A stretch of DNA of 64,000 nucleotides, taken from the NCBI GenBank assembly GCA_004173355.1, contig SEAD01000001.1, forward strand, positions 1 to 64,000, in the 5' to 3' direction. How positions within the stretch are numbered: the first letter of the stretch is position 1; each line of letters starts with the position of its first letter. The stretch comes from Chitinophagaceae bacterium. GTDB taxonomy: Bacteria; Bacteroidota; Bacteroidia; Chitinophagales; Chitinophagaceae. Positions 1 to 10,666 of the stretch are shown here, piece by piece. The position numbers were made by a program, and so were the translations under genes. The notes below the pieces were generated by a model. That model was not told where the DNA came from. It ran no database searches and worked only from the letters and a program-made list of their open reading frames with translations.

Positions 1-2
1 TG

Positions 3-755
3 GTGTCCTGTGAAAAAGTGATCGATATCGACCTTAAATCAGCGGATAAAAAATTTGTTATCGAGGCTAACCTGAGCAACCAGGCAGGCAACTGCCGGGT
101 GCTGCTTACCCGCACCAAGGATTTTGACGAGAGCAACAGTTTTGAAGGCGTAACCGGTGCGCTGGTAACCATCCGTGAGGAAGGCGGTGCTACTACCGCG
201 CTGGGCGCCGTGCAGGATGGCGTATACGAATCAGCAACACTTGCGGGAACCAGTGGCAAGACCTATCACCTGTCGGTGCAGGTGGACGGACAGGAGTTTA
301 CCGCCACATCCACCATGCCGGTATTTGTCAGGCTGGATACCATTTATGTAACCAGGGAAACACTGTTCAGCGACGGGCAACTCATTGTCAACGCCGAATT
401 CCAGGACCCTCCCGGCCCCGGCAACAATTACCGGTTCATCCAGTATTTCAATGGAGTGAAAGAAGACCAGCTGCAGTTCATGAACGACGACTATACCGAT
501 GGGCGTTACGTCAACTCCAAACTTTTTTACTTTAACGACGACGATGAAGATGACCTCAAACAAGGTGATGAGGTACTCGTGGAAATGTACACTATAGATG
601 CCAACATGTACAAATATTGGTTCAGCCTCTTCCGCAGTTCAACCGGCGACAGCAACCAGGCTACACCATCAAACCCCGTGAGTAATATGCAGGGAGGCGC
701 ACTTGGCTATTTCAGCGCCCATACCAAACAATCCAAAGGCATGGTGATACCCTGA
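3..755 (+). CDS. DUF4249-like lipoprotein, 5'-truncated at window edge
   Basis: ORF opens at window start with SCEKVIDIDL (lipobox-like Cys then the VIDIDL motif typical of DUF4249 proteins); signal peptide probably upstream of the window. Confidence 0.75.
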   Translation: MSCEKVIDIDLKSADKKFVIEANLSNQAGNCRVLLTRTKDFDESNSFEGVTGALVTIREEGGATTALGAVQDGVYESATLAGTSGKTYHLSVQVDGQEFTATSTMPVFVRLDTIYVTRETLFSDGQLIVNAEFQDPPGPGNNYRFIQYFNGVKEDQLQFMNDDYTDGRYVNSKLFYFNDDDEDDLKQGDEVLVEMYTIDANMYKYWFSLFRSSTGDSNQATPSNPVSNMQGGALGYFSAHTKQSKGMVIP

Positions 756-800
756 GAATAGTTATCCGTAAGTACTCCACGCCACCGCTGATGCGACTGA

Positions 801-2339
801 ATGAGCGATTTTTGGAAAATGAACCTGACTATGAAGCGGAAGCGGTTCCTGTTATACCTGTCCTTTCCCTTGCTGGCCCTGTTGTTGTACCACGGAGTAT
901 TCAATGCTGAATACGCCTACCTCGACGAAGCCCAGCAGCTCTGGCGTAATCAGGAAGGTTCCAATTTTACCATGTTCTTTGTGCAGGGGCGGCCGCTGAC
1001 GGGGCAACTGCTCGAATGGTTGTTTGGTTCGGTACAGGATATCGCCGGCCTGCGCATGATCAGGATCTTTTCCCTGGTTGGCTGGATTCTTACTGGTCTT
1101 GTACTGCTGGCGTTTCTTGAACGCTGGATCCGTGACCTGCTGATTGACCAGCGAATACTCCTGCCTGCCATGGTCCTGTTCACCGCCGCACCGGCCACCG
1201 CAATCAGCATTGGCTGGGCCTCCTGCGCAGAAATTTTCCTGGCAACACTCGCCGGTCTGGTATCGGGTGCGCTGGTCTTTAACAGTGTCTTCCAGGCCCG
1301 CGGGAAAAAATCCCTGCCGGCGTTGATCCTTGCCATTGCCTGCGGCGTAGTCTCATTGTTCCTCTACCAGAATTCCTTTGGCATTTTCCTCCTGCCTTTT
1401 GTGCTTTTGTTATTCGCCGGTAAATCCCTGCCGGTAAAAAAAATGGTGACAGCGGGGATCATTTTTTACCTGCTTGTATACCTTGTTTATTACATTTCCT
1501 TCGCGGCTCTATTGCATCACTACGGTGTTCACAAAGCCACCAGGGCTGCACTGAGTACCGACCTGCCCGGTAAACTTTCATTTTTCTTCAGCGGGCCGGC
1601 GCCAAAAGCATTTTCGCTGAACCTGCTCTATCACACCAGTTCGATCTTCAAACAAATATTTGCACCCCTGATGATCGGGCTTTTTGCCGTTAGTGTGTAT
1701 ATACGTTACCGGGAACAGGGCTGGGTGAAAACAACGGGCCGGCTGCTTTTGTTCCTGGTCCTTTTAATGCTGGTTTACCTGCCATCGATGGCGGTGGCAG
1801 AAAATTTTTCTTCCTACCGGACCATGCTTCCGTTTTCGCTGGCGGCGGGTTTTGTACTTTTTATCCAGTTGTCCTGGTTTTTCCGGCAGGGCCGTTTCAT
1901 TCAGGTGACAGGCCTGCTGCTCACCATTACAATGGCGTTTATCGGCTACCTGAATATCAACAGGCACTTCCTGCACCCGGTCAGGGAAGAACACCTGGCA
2001 CTGAAAACTTTTCTTAACGGATCATTCAGGAAGGATACCAAAGAGGTCTTGTTTATCCGTGCGGACAGACAGGTCTTTCGCAGGACGTTTGGCCCCTACC
2101 CTGTAAAAGATGAATTTGGTTATGCCTCTACCGCACGCGAGTGGGTACCAGACCCGCTGGTGCGCCAGCTGGTGATGGAGCAGACCGGTAAACGGGCTAC
2201 CGCCGACTCGCTGCGGATCCGTCAGTTCGCCAGCCGCAAGGATTATGAAAAATCAGGGCTGACTCCTGGCAGCACCACCCTGCTCATCGATATGGATAGC
2301 CTGATCATACGCGGTGTTACTCCGGCTTCAGGCTTTTAA
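801..2339 (+). CDS. Polytopic membrane protein, glycosyltransferase-39/EpsG-like architecture, unknown specificity
   Basis: 512-aa ORF with many hydrophobic segments and a hydrophilic C-terminal domain. Confidence 0.7.
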   Translation: MSDFWKMNLTMKRKRFLLYLSFPLLALLLYHGVFNAEYAYLDEAQQLWRNQEGSNFTMFFVQGRPLTGQLLEWLFGSVQDIAGLRMIRIFSLVGWILTGLVLLAFLERWIRDLLIDQRILLPAMVLFTAAPATAISIGWASCAEIFLATLAGLVSGALVFNSVFQARGKKSLPALILAIACGVVSLFLYQNSFGIFLLPFVLLLFAGKSLPVKKMVTAGIIFYLLVYLVYYISFAALLHHYGVHKATRAALSTDLPGKLSFFFSGPAPKAFSLNLLYHTSSIFKQIFAPLMIGLFAVSVYIRYREQGWVKTTGRLLLFLVLLMLVYLPSMAVAENFSSYRTMLPFSLAAGFVLFIQLSWFFRQGRFIQVTGLLLTITMAFIGYLNINRHFLHPVREEHLALKTFLNGSFRKDTKEVLFIRADRQVFRRTFGPYPVKDEFGYASTAREWVPDPLVRQLVMEQTGKRATADSLRIRQFASRKDYEKSGLTPGSTTLLIDMDSLIIRGVTPASGF

Positions 2340-4731
2340 CGGGATTCACCGTTGCCGCCCTGATCGCCTGGGAACTGACAGTAAGTAAAGCCACCAGCAC
2401 GGTGAACAAAGCGCTCAATCCAAAGATCCACCACGATATGTTTACACGATATGCAAAATCCTGCAGCCATTTATCCATTACCAGCCATGCCACCGGTGCC
2501 GCGATGACAAACCCGATCAGCACAAGACGGATATAATCCCTGGAGAGCATGGCAACAATACCGGTCACATTTGCCCCGAGTACTTTCCGGATCCCGATCT
2601 CGCGGGTGCGTTGCTCAGTGGTGAACATCGCCAGTCCGAATAACCCGAGACAGGCCACAAGGATGGTGAGCACTGCAAACACGCCAAGGATGGTGGCAAT
2701 ATTTTTTTCGGATTTATACATCGCATCAAACCGATCATCGAGAAAGGAATAGGACAACGGGAATTCCGGCTCCGCCTTTTTCCATCCGGCTTCAATAACC
2801 GACACCAGTGAAGACAGCTCTGCTGTTTTGATTTTTACAATCATGGTGCCTCCACCGCCCACCGACATGACCAGCGGCGTGATCGCCTGCTGCATGGAAC
2901 GGAAATGGAAATCTTTTACCACACCGATCACGGTATACCGTTTATGGTTGTCGTTGTTGACGCTGGTGATCGTATGCCCTTCGGCATTGGTCTCCCAGCC
3001 ATATACTTTTGCGGCTGCTTCATTCAGGATCACCGAGTTTGAATCCGATACGGATCCCCTGCTGAAATTACGCCCCGATTTTACCTCCATACCCAGTGTT
3101 GGGATATACTGGTCGTCGACATCATACATCAGCGACTTAACCAGCATCGACGACTGGTTATCGGGATAGGCCGTGAAATTGTTGTTATCCGAAGCGCCGG
3201 CTGGCAGATAACCCGAGGAGCTGACGGAGACAATGCGCGGATCGGCGAGTAACTGGTCGCGGAAAGCCGCCTGTTTACCACCCAGCCGCCAGGTGTTCTC
3301 GATCACCAGCACCTCTTCCTTGTTATATCCCAGTTTTTTGTTTCGTATAAACGAGAGCTGCCGGAACACAGTGATGGTGCCGACTACGAGGCTCACCGAG
3401 ATAAAGAACTGGAATACGACCAGTGCGCTCCTCAGGCTCAGGGTGCGTTTGCCAATGGCAAAGCGGCTCTTGAGTACCCTGACCGGTTTAAAAGAGGAAA
3501 GGTAAAGTGCCGGATAACTGCCGGCAATCAGTCCTGTACCCAATGCCACAACCACCAGCCAGAAAATCACGGATGGATTTTTTTGCAGTTGTTTACCCAG
3601 ATCCTGCGCCGCCAGGGTATTAAAGTACGGCAATGTGACCCATACGATCAGCATGGCAAGAACCATGGCGATAAAGGTAACCAGCATCGATTCCATGAGG
3701 AACTGGAATACGAGTTGCCGGCGGCCGGATCCCATTACTTTCCGTACCCCGATTTCCTTTGCCCGACGGGACGCACCCGCAGTGGAAAGGTTCATGAAAT
3801 TGATACAGGCGATAAGGATCATGAAGATGGCTACCGCGCCAAAAATATATACGTACTGGATATCACCAGGGGCTTCAAACTCACCCGTCATGTTCGAATG
3901 CAGGTGGATGTCGGTTAGTGGTTGCAATGCGAACCCGAGACTGTTCCCTTTTGCTTCAAAATCAACATAGGAAAGACCCATGATTTTCTCCAGTTCGGGA
4001 CCGATATACCTGCCCACCATCGGCTGGATTTTCGCCTGGAGTTTGCGATAGTCAGCCCCCTTGCGCAACAACAGGTAGGTATAAAAATTGGAGCTCATCC
4101 AGGTAGGCTGTTTCGCTTCATCCAGTCCGTTCATTGAAGCGAGTATGTCGAAATGGAAATGACTGTTTTCCGGAACGGGTTCCATCACTGCGGTGACACG
4201 GTATGGTTGCCCCTGGTCACCTACCAGCAATGTTTTCCCAATCGCCGGTTCATTCCCGAAATAACGAAAAGCTGTTTCGGTGCTGACCACGATGCTGTTG
4301 GGTTCAAGCAATGCAGTTGCAGGTACACCTTCCTTCAGGGGTAATGAAAACACAGCGAAGATCCCCTGGTCGGCAAACGCAAACCGGTCGGTACGAAGGG
4401 TGCGGTCACCATAACTGATCCGGGGAGTACCATAGCTGCGGATGCGCACGGCATTTTCCACTTCGGGGAAATCCGCCTTGAAGGCGGGAGCCACCATGGG
4501 CATCACATTGGCCTCATGGATTTCCCCACCCTGCATACGTCCGTTAAAAACCACCCGCACGATCCGGTCTGCATGCAGGTTAAAACTGTCATAGCCCGTC
4601 TCATGCCGGATAAACAACACGATGAGTAAAGTAGTAGCCAGTCCGAGTGACAAGCCAAGTATATTGATGAATGACAAGCCCCGGTTGCGCCAGATAGTGC
4701 GCCAGGCAATGGTGAGATAATTCCTGAACAT
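2317..4731 (-). CDS. FtsX/MacB-type ABC transporter permease
   Basis: N-terminal MFRNYLTIAWRTIWRNRGLSFINILGLSLGLA, duplicated FtsX domains with RAKEIGVRKVMGS and RTREIGIRKVLGA. Confidence 0.95.
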   Translation of the reverse strand: MFRNYLTIAWRTIWRNRGLSFINILGLSLGLATTLLIVLFIRHETGYDSFNLHADRIVRVVFNGRMQGGEIHEANVMPMVAPAFKADFPEVENAVRIRSYGTPRISYGDRTLRTDRFAFADQGIFAVFSLPLKEGVPATALLEPNSIVVSTETAFRYFGNEPAIGKTLLVGDQGQPYRVTAVMEPVPENSHFHFDILASMNGLDEAKQPTWMSSNFYTYLLLRKGADYRKLQAKIQPMVGRYIGPELEKIMGLSYVDFEAKGNSLGFALQPLTDIHLHSNMTGEFEAPGDIQYVYIFGAVAIFMILIACINFMNLSTAGASRRAKEIGVRKVMGSGRRQLVFQFLMESMLVTFIAMVLAMLIVWVTLPYFNTLAAQDLGKQLQKNPSVIFWLVVVALGTGLIAGSYPALYLSSFKPVRVLKSRFAIGKRTLSLRSALVVFQFFISVSLVVGTITVFRQLSFIRNKKLGYNKEEVLVIENTWRLGGKQAAFRDQLLADPRIVSVSSSGYLPAGASDNNNFTAYPDNQSSMLVKSLMYDVDDQYIPTLGMEVKSGRNFSRGSVSDSNSVILNEAAAKVYGWETNAEGHTITSVNNDNHKRYTVIGVVKDFHFRSMQQAITPLVMSVGGGGTMIVKIKTAELSSLVSVIEAGWKKAEPEFPLSYSFLDDRFDAMYKSEKNIATILGVFAVLTILVACLGLFGLAMFTTEQRTREIGIRKVLGANVTGIVAMLSRDYIRLVLIGFVIAAPVAWLVMDKWLQDFAYRVNISWWIFGLSALFTVLVALLTVSSQAIRAATVNPVKSLKPE

Positions 4732-4915
4732 AATATTACGGTTAGGGTTTATCCACGAGCCAAGGGAATGCCATTTTTACAAGCAGTTATTACTCAGTAT
4801 TATGTATTTTTCCGGATTCCGGGGATCGTCCGTAAACGAACACCTGTCCGTTCATACTGACACTGAACAAAACCCCTTTTGATAGTGTTTATTCCCTAAC
4901 TATTCCAGTAAACAT

Positions 4916-5509
4916 ATGGCTGTATTTACATTCAACGAATCGTTTTTAGAAAGTGCACTCTCGTATGACCAGTATCGCAAAGGCCTTCATGCATGGCTGA
5001 AACACCCGCCGGCTGATGAAGCCGCGGTGAAAATGATCCTGTATACCCAGAAGAACCAGGACCTGATGGATGAATATGACCAGGCCTACCGGATTGGTGA
5101 TGCGCTTCGCGCTACCGTGGAAAAAGCACCCGCACTGACATGGGTGGTGATCACAGAGGGATGGTGTGGTGATGCCGCATTCAATGTGCCCATGTTTGCA
5201 TTGCTGGAAGATGTGTTTCCTGAAAAAATCAAACTCCGTCTTTTCCTGCGGGACAAAAATCCTGAACTGATGGATGCCTATCTCACCGAAGGCGGACGAT
5301 CGATCCCGAAACTGGTGCTGCTGGATCAGGACCTGAAAGACAAGGGCACCTGGGGACCGCGTCCCGCGCCGCTAATGACCAAAGTGGGTGAATGGAAGGA
5401 AGCCGGTGATCCCCTGAAAGAAATGATCCGCAAGACGAAGGAGTGGTATGATGCAGACCAGACGGTTACACTGCAGCAGGAATTGAACACGCTGCTGTCC
5501 GGAATCTGA
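4916..5509 (+). CDS. Thioredoxin-family protein
   Basis: 197-aa ORF, VITEGWCGDAAFNVPMF and RSIPKLVLLDQD typical of the Bacteroidetes thioredoxin-like family. Confidence 0.85.
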   Translation: MAVFTFNESFLESALSYDQYRKGLHAWLKHPPADEAAVKMILYTQKNQDLMDEYDQAYRIGDALRATVEKAPALTWVVITEGWCGDAAFNVPMFALLEDVFPEKIKLRLFLRDKNPELMDAYLTEGGRSIPKLVLLDQDLKDKGTWGPRPAPLMTKVGEWKEAGDPLKEMIRKTKEWYDADQTVTLQQELNTLLSGI

Positions 5510-5524
5510 CAGGCACGGATGAAT

Positions 5525-5563
5525 AAAAAAAACTGCAGCTGTTAACGCGGCTGCAGTTTTTTT
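5525..5563. terminator. Bidirectional intrinsic terminator between convergent genes
   Basis: AAACTGCAGC-tgttaacgcg-GCTGCAGTTT with A- and T-tracts on either side. Confidence 0.85.
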
Positions 5564-6956
5564 ATGCCACAGGTTGCGCTTCCTGTGGCAATACAAAGGA
5601 GAATACACTGCCCTTGCCCGGTTCGCTTTCCACGTACATCCGGCCGCCGTTTTTGACGAGGAATTCCTTGCAGAGCATCAGTCCCAGACCTGTGCCTGAT
5701 TCATTATCTGTGCCCTTTGTGGTATAAAATTCGTTTTTATTGATCCGTTTCAATGCTTCATCATTCATCCCGGTACCGGTATCCTGTACAAAAATTTCTG
5801 CGAAATCATCCCTGTTTTCCGCATCGAGGATTACCGAACCATTTTCGGGGGTAAACTTGATGGCATTGGATACCAGGTTTCGCAGCACGAGGTTGATCAT
5901 ATCGCGATCGGCATAGATATATACCGGCTCCTCCGATTTTAGCTCGAGATAAACCCGTTTTGATTCCGCCTGCAGGCGCAGTAATGCCGCGGTTTCCTGC
6001 ATCATCTCGCGGACATCGATCAGCTGCGGGTTGGCGGGGGCCGACTGCATCTGGCTTTTCGCCCACTGCAACAGGTTTTCCATGAGCCCTGTGGTGTAGT
6101 TCAGGTCTTTTACCACATCCGGCACCATCAGCTTGATTTCATCTCCCGGCAGGTCGTATTGTTCCATATTGCGGAACAGGTTACGCAATGCATAAATCGG
6201 GGTTTTGAGGTCATGCGAGATGATGGAGAATAATTTATTTTTCAGTGCATCGAGTTCCTGGAGTTCATGCGTCTGCTGTTGCAACCTGCCGGTTTTTTCC
6301 GCCAGTTCCAGTTTCTGTTCCCTGATTTCGATATTACTCTTTTCGAGCTCATTCCGCTGGTGGATCAGCTTTGACTGGTAACGGGCATTTTCCTTTTTTA
6401 TCATGAACAGTCCGAGGAAAATACAAACCGCGGCAATCAGGTGGTTAAGGAAATAAAATGAATGGCTGACATCAACCAGTTTGAATGTATAATCCTGCCA
6501 CAATACAAAGACGGCGAGGTAGCAGGCAATGGATAGTGTAAAGGACAACATCACATTGACGATGCGCTGCAGGAAGAACACGGAGAGTACGCCATAAAGG
6601 ACAAAGAACAATTCAATGCCCACATCAATTTTTGCAGCATACACCAGTGAGGTCATCACCGGGTAGAGGATGAAATAGATCATCCTGGCCAGTTCGTAGC
6701 GGCCGCGGCGGTTGCTGTAGAGTACGCTGATGCTGATAAATGCGGGGGAACAGGCAACAACCCACGCCAGTGCGGGCAGGTGCTGGTTATTGAAGATCCC
6801 GGCAACGGGAACGATGATACCTGAAATAAATCCGAAAAAATTGAGGAGGTTGAAAACGCCGAGTTTGCGTTTTTCATATTCATCAAGGACGGGTGAAACG
6901 CCGTTCAAACGGATGGACTGGTACAGCCTGTTCACATACTGAAACAGTAAGTTCAT
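5562..6956 (-). CDS. Membrane sensor histidine kinase
   Basis: N-terminal TM segments, coiled coil, H-box ISHDLKTP, NLVSNAIKFTPENG, GTGLGLMLCKEF. Confidence 0.95.
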   Translation of the reverse strand: MNLLFQYVNRLYQSIRLNGVSPVLDEYEKRKLGVFNLLNFFGFISGIIVPVAGIFNNQHLPALAWVVACSPAFISISVLYSNRRGRYELARMIYFILYPVMTSLVYAAKIDVGIELFFVLYGVLSVFFLQRIVNVMLSFTLSIACYLAVFVLWQDYTFKLVDVSHSFYFLNHLIAAVCIFLGLFMIKKENARYQSKLIHQRNELEKSNIEIREQKLELAEKTGRLQQQTHELQELDALKNKLFSIISHDLKTPIYALRNLFRNMEQYDLPGDEIKLMVPDVVKDLNYTTGLMENLLQWAKSQMQSAPANPQLIDVREMMQETAALLRLQAESKRVYLELKSEEPVYIYADRDMINLVLRNLVSNAIKFTPENGSVILDAENRDDFAEIFVQDTGTGMNDEALKRINKNEFYTTKGTDNESGTGLGLMLCKEFLVKNGGRMYVESEPGKGSVFSFVLPQEAQPVA

Positions 6957-7322
6957 AGCGTGAGCTTGGGTTTGGATTAAGCGGCTTTACCAGGTTTGGA
7001 TCGGATGGTTGAGTGTCCGTGTTTTTACTAAGACATTCTACCAGGCCTACCTACGGAAAGTTTTCTGCTGCGGATTTTCTCCGCCACATTATTTTTCCGG
7101 GCCTGCTATTGAATTTCAACCCCGTTTGACGACACTAACATAGAGCGAAATAGTGATTACTGCAAGTGATGCGTAAGATTATCTGGTAATTTCCCCTGTT
7201 TATGGAATGAAGAAGGGATGCGGATCCTGGCGGATCGATGTTATTTTCCCCTGTTTTTTTCCGCGTTTTTTGCTTTGGAATATGACTCGTTTTCCCTTTT
7301 CCCCTATATTTGCACTCCCCTA

Positions 7323-7406
7323 GCCCAGGTGGCGAAATTGGTAGACGCACTACCTTGAGGTGGTAGCGCCGGAAACGGTGTGCTGGTTCGAATCCAGTCT
7401 TGGGCA
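7323..7406 (+). tRNA. tRNA-Leu (anticodon GAG)
   Basis: Acceptor GCCCAGG/CTTGGGC, anticodon stem CTACC-TTGAGGT-GGTAG, long variable arm, canonical T-loop TTCGAAT. Confidence 0.95.
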
Positions 7407-7420
7407 CAGGCCGGAAACCC

Positions 7421-7450
7421 CTTTCAGATAACACTGAGAGGGGTTTTTAC
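7421..7450 (+). terminator. Intrinsic terminator after tRNA-Leu(GAG)
   Basis: AAACCCCTTTCAG / CACTGAGAGGGGTTTTT hairpin. Confidence 0.75.
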
Positions 7451-7513
7451 ATTTAACCCAGGCACCTTCGCACTCAGCCAGGTTCCAAAAAGCCACCGCT
7501 CAGAAGCGATAAT

Positions 7514-9343
7514 TCATAGTAGCTGGCAAAGTCCCGGATATTTTGACTGCATGAATGCAAACTGCGCTGCGTTCAGGAAAAGATAGCCCGCAGCCTGGCC
7601 ATCATCGATACATTTATAGATTTTCCCGTCCACACCAGCCTGTTCAATTGCGGTGATGATCATCTCCAAAAAACCTGGATTGAGCCAGTCGCCCTGAAAG
7701 TCAAGCGCCTTTTCGTAACGGATACCGTTGAGGGTAAAACCGAAAATCGTGGCTGTTGCTTTTTTGTCGAATCCATTTGCAAAATCATCGGTTATGTTTT
7801 CGAGGCGGAAAGCGCCGCGCGATGCGATGCTGAATAAGCCACTGAGCTCGCGGTAAGGGTCTTCGAGATTTCCGGTTTCCCAGTCAAAGAAAACAACGAG
7901 ACCGGGGAACCCTGCGAGCAACTCCCCATAATCCCTGAAATCTGAACGGCTGATCTCTTCAAGCGCCTTGTCGATATCAGGCTTGCTGATGTTGTCGAGC
8001 AGGCCAATGGAACGGATATCTTCCAACAGCGTCTTTACTCCGGCCCGTGTAAACCGCCTGTCAAAACTTTCAGCACTCAACCGGTTGTTGTACTGGACAA
8101 ATGGTGCCTGGGATTCATTTAGTAATATAAGTCCCACCCTTGTAGCTTGATATTCTGCAGCCGGGTCAGGCGGCAGTCGCATCTGGTGCAGTCGGTATGG
8201 GGATCCGGTTTCCGCAAGCCACCTGTTGATTGGTTTCTGGAAGTCAACGTCGATTACCGACGGGACTGAATTGGGGTTATCGTCTTTTGGGTCAGCGTGA
8301 CGGTAATCATGGAAAAATACGTGGCGGTATACCAGGCCATCCGCTTCAAACTGCAGGTGCACATCCTGCCGGATCAGGTTATGATCATCTGACTCCATGA
8401 CTTTTACCCGCAGGTTGCTGTACCGAAACCCCGGGAGCAGCTGCTGCACGAGCCGGAACATTTCCGGATACACTTTCAACGGATCCGGGGGAAATGCTTT
8501 GAGATCTGCCAGCAGGTAATTATTACTGTACGCCACCATGCCATGCATACCGGGCAGCCTGCCGTCATTGAACTCCGCCCGGATTGTCTCCCTCCTGCCC
8601 GGTGCAATGACTCCCTTCTCAATAAGTGTATCCAGATGATTCAGTTGTTCATTACGGAACGTCTCATAGTAACTGGCCATAGTGCTGCGCTGCAACATGA
8701 ATTGCAGCAGGTCTGATTCAAGCTGGAGTTTCGCGGACTGTAATGCCGCTTTACATTCCCCAAAAACGGCATCGTTGATCAGTCCGGTATCATGGAATAA
8801 ACGGAGCGTCCGCAACCGGGTAAGACCAGTCACGCTTGTTTCATCGCTGATGCAGTCTGGAATGGATTGCACTCCCCACATCGTTTGCGAGGAGAACTGG
8901 ATGGTTTGATTGGCGGAACCGGGCAATTCCTCCGTATTCCGGAATTTTTTTTCACGGTTCTTTTTTTTGCGCGTCATCATAAATTGCCCCAACTCTGTGA
9001 CCAGCGCATCGTGACAGAAATGCAGGATCGTTTCACGCATCAGATCGTCGATGCTGTAACTGTATTCATTTATGGAAGAGCGGACCTCAACTTTTATCGT
9101 GCCTTTGCTGTATTCCCTGAAGAACACCTCAGGCGCGTCTTTGGAAAGGAAGCCGTTGCTCACAAGGTTGTCGAGATAAACTGAGGCCTGGCTTTCTGTA
9201 ATTATTGCGTGGGACGGGGTGTGGAATTCCATGGGTAGTGTTTTGTAAGTAACGGCGCCCTGACTGAATGCCGAATCAATATCCACAACCTGCGTCATGG
9301 CAGCAAAGGGAAGACAGAACAGGAGTAAGGTCAAAGATTTCAT
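7514..9343 (-). CDS. Secreted protein of unknown function (609 aa)
   Basis: Signal peptide MKSLTLLLFCLPFAAMTQ; no family recognised. Confidence 0.7.
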   Translation of the reverse strand: MKSLTLLLFCLPFAAMTQVVDIDSAFSQGAVTYKTLPMEFHTPSHAIITESQASVYLDNLVSNGFLSKDAPEVFFREYSKGTIKVEVRSSINEYSYSIDDLMRETILHFCHDALVTELGQFMMTRKKKNREKKFRNTEELPGSANQTIQFSSQTMWGVQSIPDCISDETSVTGLTRLRTLRLFHDTGLINDAVFGECKAALQSAKLQLESDLLQFMLQRSTMASYYETFRNEQLNHLDTLIEKGVIAPGRRETIRAEFNDGRLPGMHGMVAYSNNYLLADLKAFPPDPLKVYPEMFRLVQQLLPGFRYSNLRVKVMESDDHNLIRQDVHLQFEADGLVYRHVFFHDYRHADPKDDNPNSVPSVIDVDFQKPINRWLAETGSPYRLHQMRLPPDPAAEYQATRVGLILLNESQAPFVQYNNRLSAESFDRRFTRAGVKTLLEDIRSIGLLDNISKPDIDKALEEISRSDFRDYGELLAGFPGLVVFFDWETGNLEDPYRELSGLFSIASRGAFRLENITDDFANGFDKKATATIFGFTLNGIRYEKALDFQGDWLNPGFLEMIITAIEQAGVDGKIYKCIDDGQAAGYLFLNAAQFAFMQSKYPGLCQLL

Positions 9344-9349
9344 GAACGG

Positions 9350-10501
9350 TCAGGCTTTGCGTAATACAATCCGGAAGGTCGTGCCTTTGCCCGGTTCGGA
9401 ATTTTTTACAAAAATCTCGCCTTTATGGTATTGCGAGATGATCCTTTTGGACAGGCTGAGACCAAGACCCCATCCGCGTTTTTTGGTGGTGAATCCGGGC
9501 TTGAACACCCTGCTTACATTTTTGGATGAAATGCCTTTGCCCGTATCCGTGACATCGATCGTAACGGATTTATTTTCTTCCATCATGTCCACATTGATAG
9601 AACCCTTCCCTTCCATCGCGTCCAGCGCATTCTTGAGCAGGTTCTCAATCACCCAGTCAAACAATGGCGGGGAAATCAGCGCACTGATATGGCTGCGGCC
9701 ATGTGTCTCCACGGAAAACAACACACGGCCGGGTGCCCGTTTGCTCATATAATCCACCATATCATTGATCTGCCGGACCAGGTCGGTGCTTTCGAGCTGT
9801 GGCGTGCTGCCTATTTTCCCGAAGCGGTCCGATACCAGCCGCAGCCGGTCCACATCCTTGCCAAGGTCCTGCACGATCGCCTCGTTACCGGGCATTTCCT
9901 TCATCATTTCCACCCATCCTTCCAGTGATGACACCGGGGTACCCAACTGGTGGGCAGTTTCCTTGGCCATGCCGGCCCAGACCTGGTTCTGCACCGAACG
10001 GTAGCTGCTGCGCAAAGCCAGGAAGATGACGATGATGAATAACCCTACTATAAATAACTGGACGATCGGGTAGATCCTTACTTCGTTGAGCAATGCCGTA
10101 TGACCAAAATAGTAGCGGTTGGTCTTCGTGCTGTCCAGCGGGTCAGTGTAGATGATCGGGGGATTGATCGACTTCAGGTCTTCCAGTTTTTCCCGCAGGT
10201 AATCCGCGTCATTGACCGAGCGCGCAGAGTCCAGGTTCACATAATTGGTGATGCTGTCTTTCTCGTCCGTCTCGATGATAGGGATATCGTGGTTATCAGA
10301 CACAATCCGGAACGGCAGGCGGATATCGGTGACTGCCGGGTTGAGGAGCGACTTGCTCGCCTCCACCCAATGTTCCACCTTCTGTCGTTCTTCCCCCGCA
10401 ATTTTACGTGCGAGGTACTGGGAATAAAAGATGGTACCGGTGACGATCCCTATCGCTACCACAGCCAGGAAGGTGCGCCAGTTGAGGAGTTGCTGAAACA
10501 T
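9350..10501 (-). CDS. Sensor histidine kinase (orphan, no adjacent response regulator)
   Basis: Two TM segments, MAKETAHQLGTPVSSLEGW H-box, NLLKNALDAMEGKG, DTGKGI, GWGLGLSLSKRI. Confidence 0.93.
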   Translation of the reverse strand: MFQQLLNWRTFLAVVAIGIVTGTIFYSQYLARKIAGEERQKVEHWVEASKSLLNPAVTDIRLPFRIVSDNHDIPIIETDEKDSITNYVNLDSARSVNDADYLREKLEDLKSINPPIIYTDPLDSTKTNRYYFGHTALLNEVRIYPIVQLFIVGLFIIVIFLALRSSYRSVQNQVWAGMAKETAHQLGTPVSSLEGWVEMMKEMPGNEAIVQDLGKDVDRLRLVSDRFGKIGSTPQLESTDLVRQINDMVDYMSKRAPGRVLFSVETHGRSHISALISPPLFDWVIENLLKNALDAMEGKGSINVDMMEENKSVTIDVTDTGKGISSKNVSRVFKPGFTTKKRGWGLGLSLSKRIISQYHKGEIFVKNSEPGKGTTFRIVLRKA

Positions 10502-10615
10502 TTTTCGAAAATAGGTCCAACAGACAGGAATGTCAAAACCATTTTCTGCTTTAAACTAAGGGTTAAACCCCTTGCCGGTCGATATACATCGACAGAATTA
10601 CCATATGTTCTACGA

Positions 10616-10646
10616 TTGCGGTCACTCCCGCGTGATTTTACTTTTG
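10616..10646 (+). promoter_or_regulatory. Bacteroidetes-type promoter (-33 TTG, N20, -7 TACTTTTG)
   Basis: TTG at 10616 and TACTTTTG at 10639-10646, upstream of the CDS at 10667. Confidence 0.6.
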
Positions 10647-10666
10647 TCTCCTAAAGCGTACCCCTT

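Noticed and set aside
7305-7312. TATATTTG upstream of tRNA-Leu(GAG) as a full promoter
   Set aside because: -7 consensus present, but the nearest TTTG is 27 nt away, outside normal spacing; not listed as a promoter
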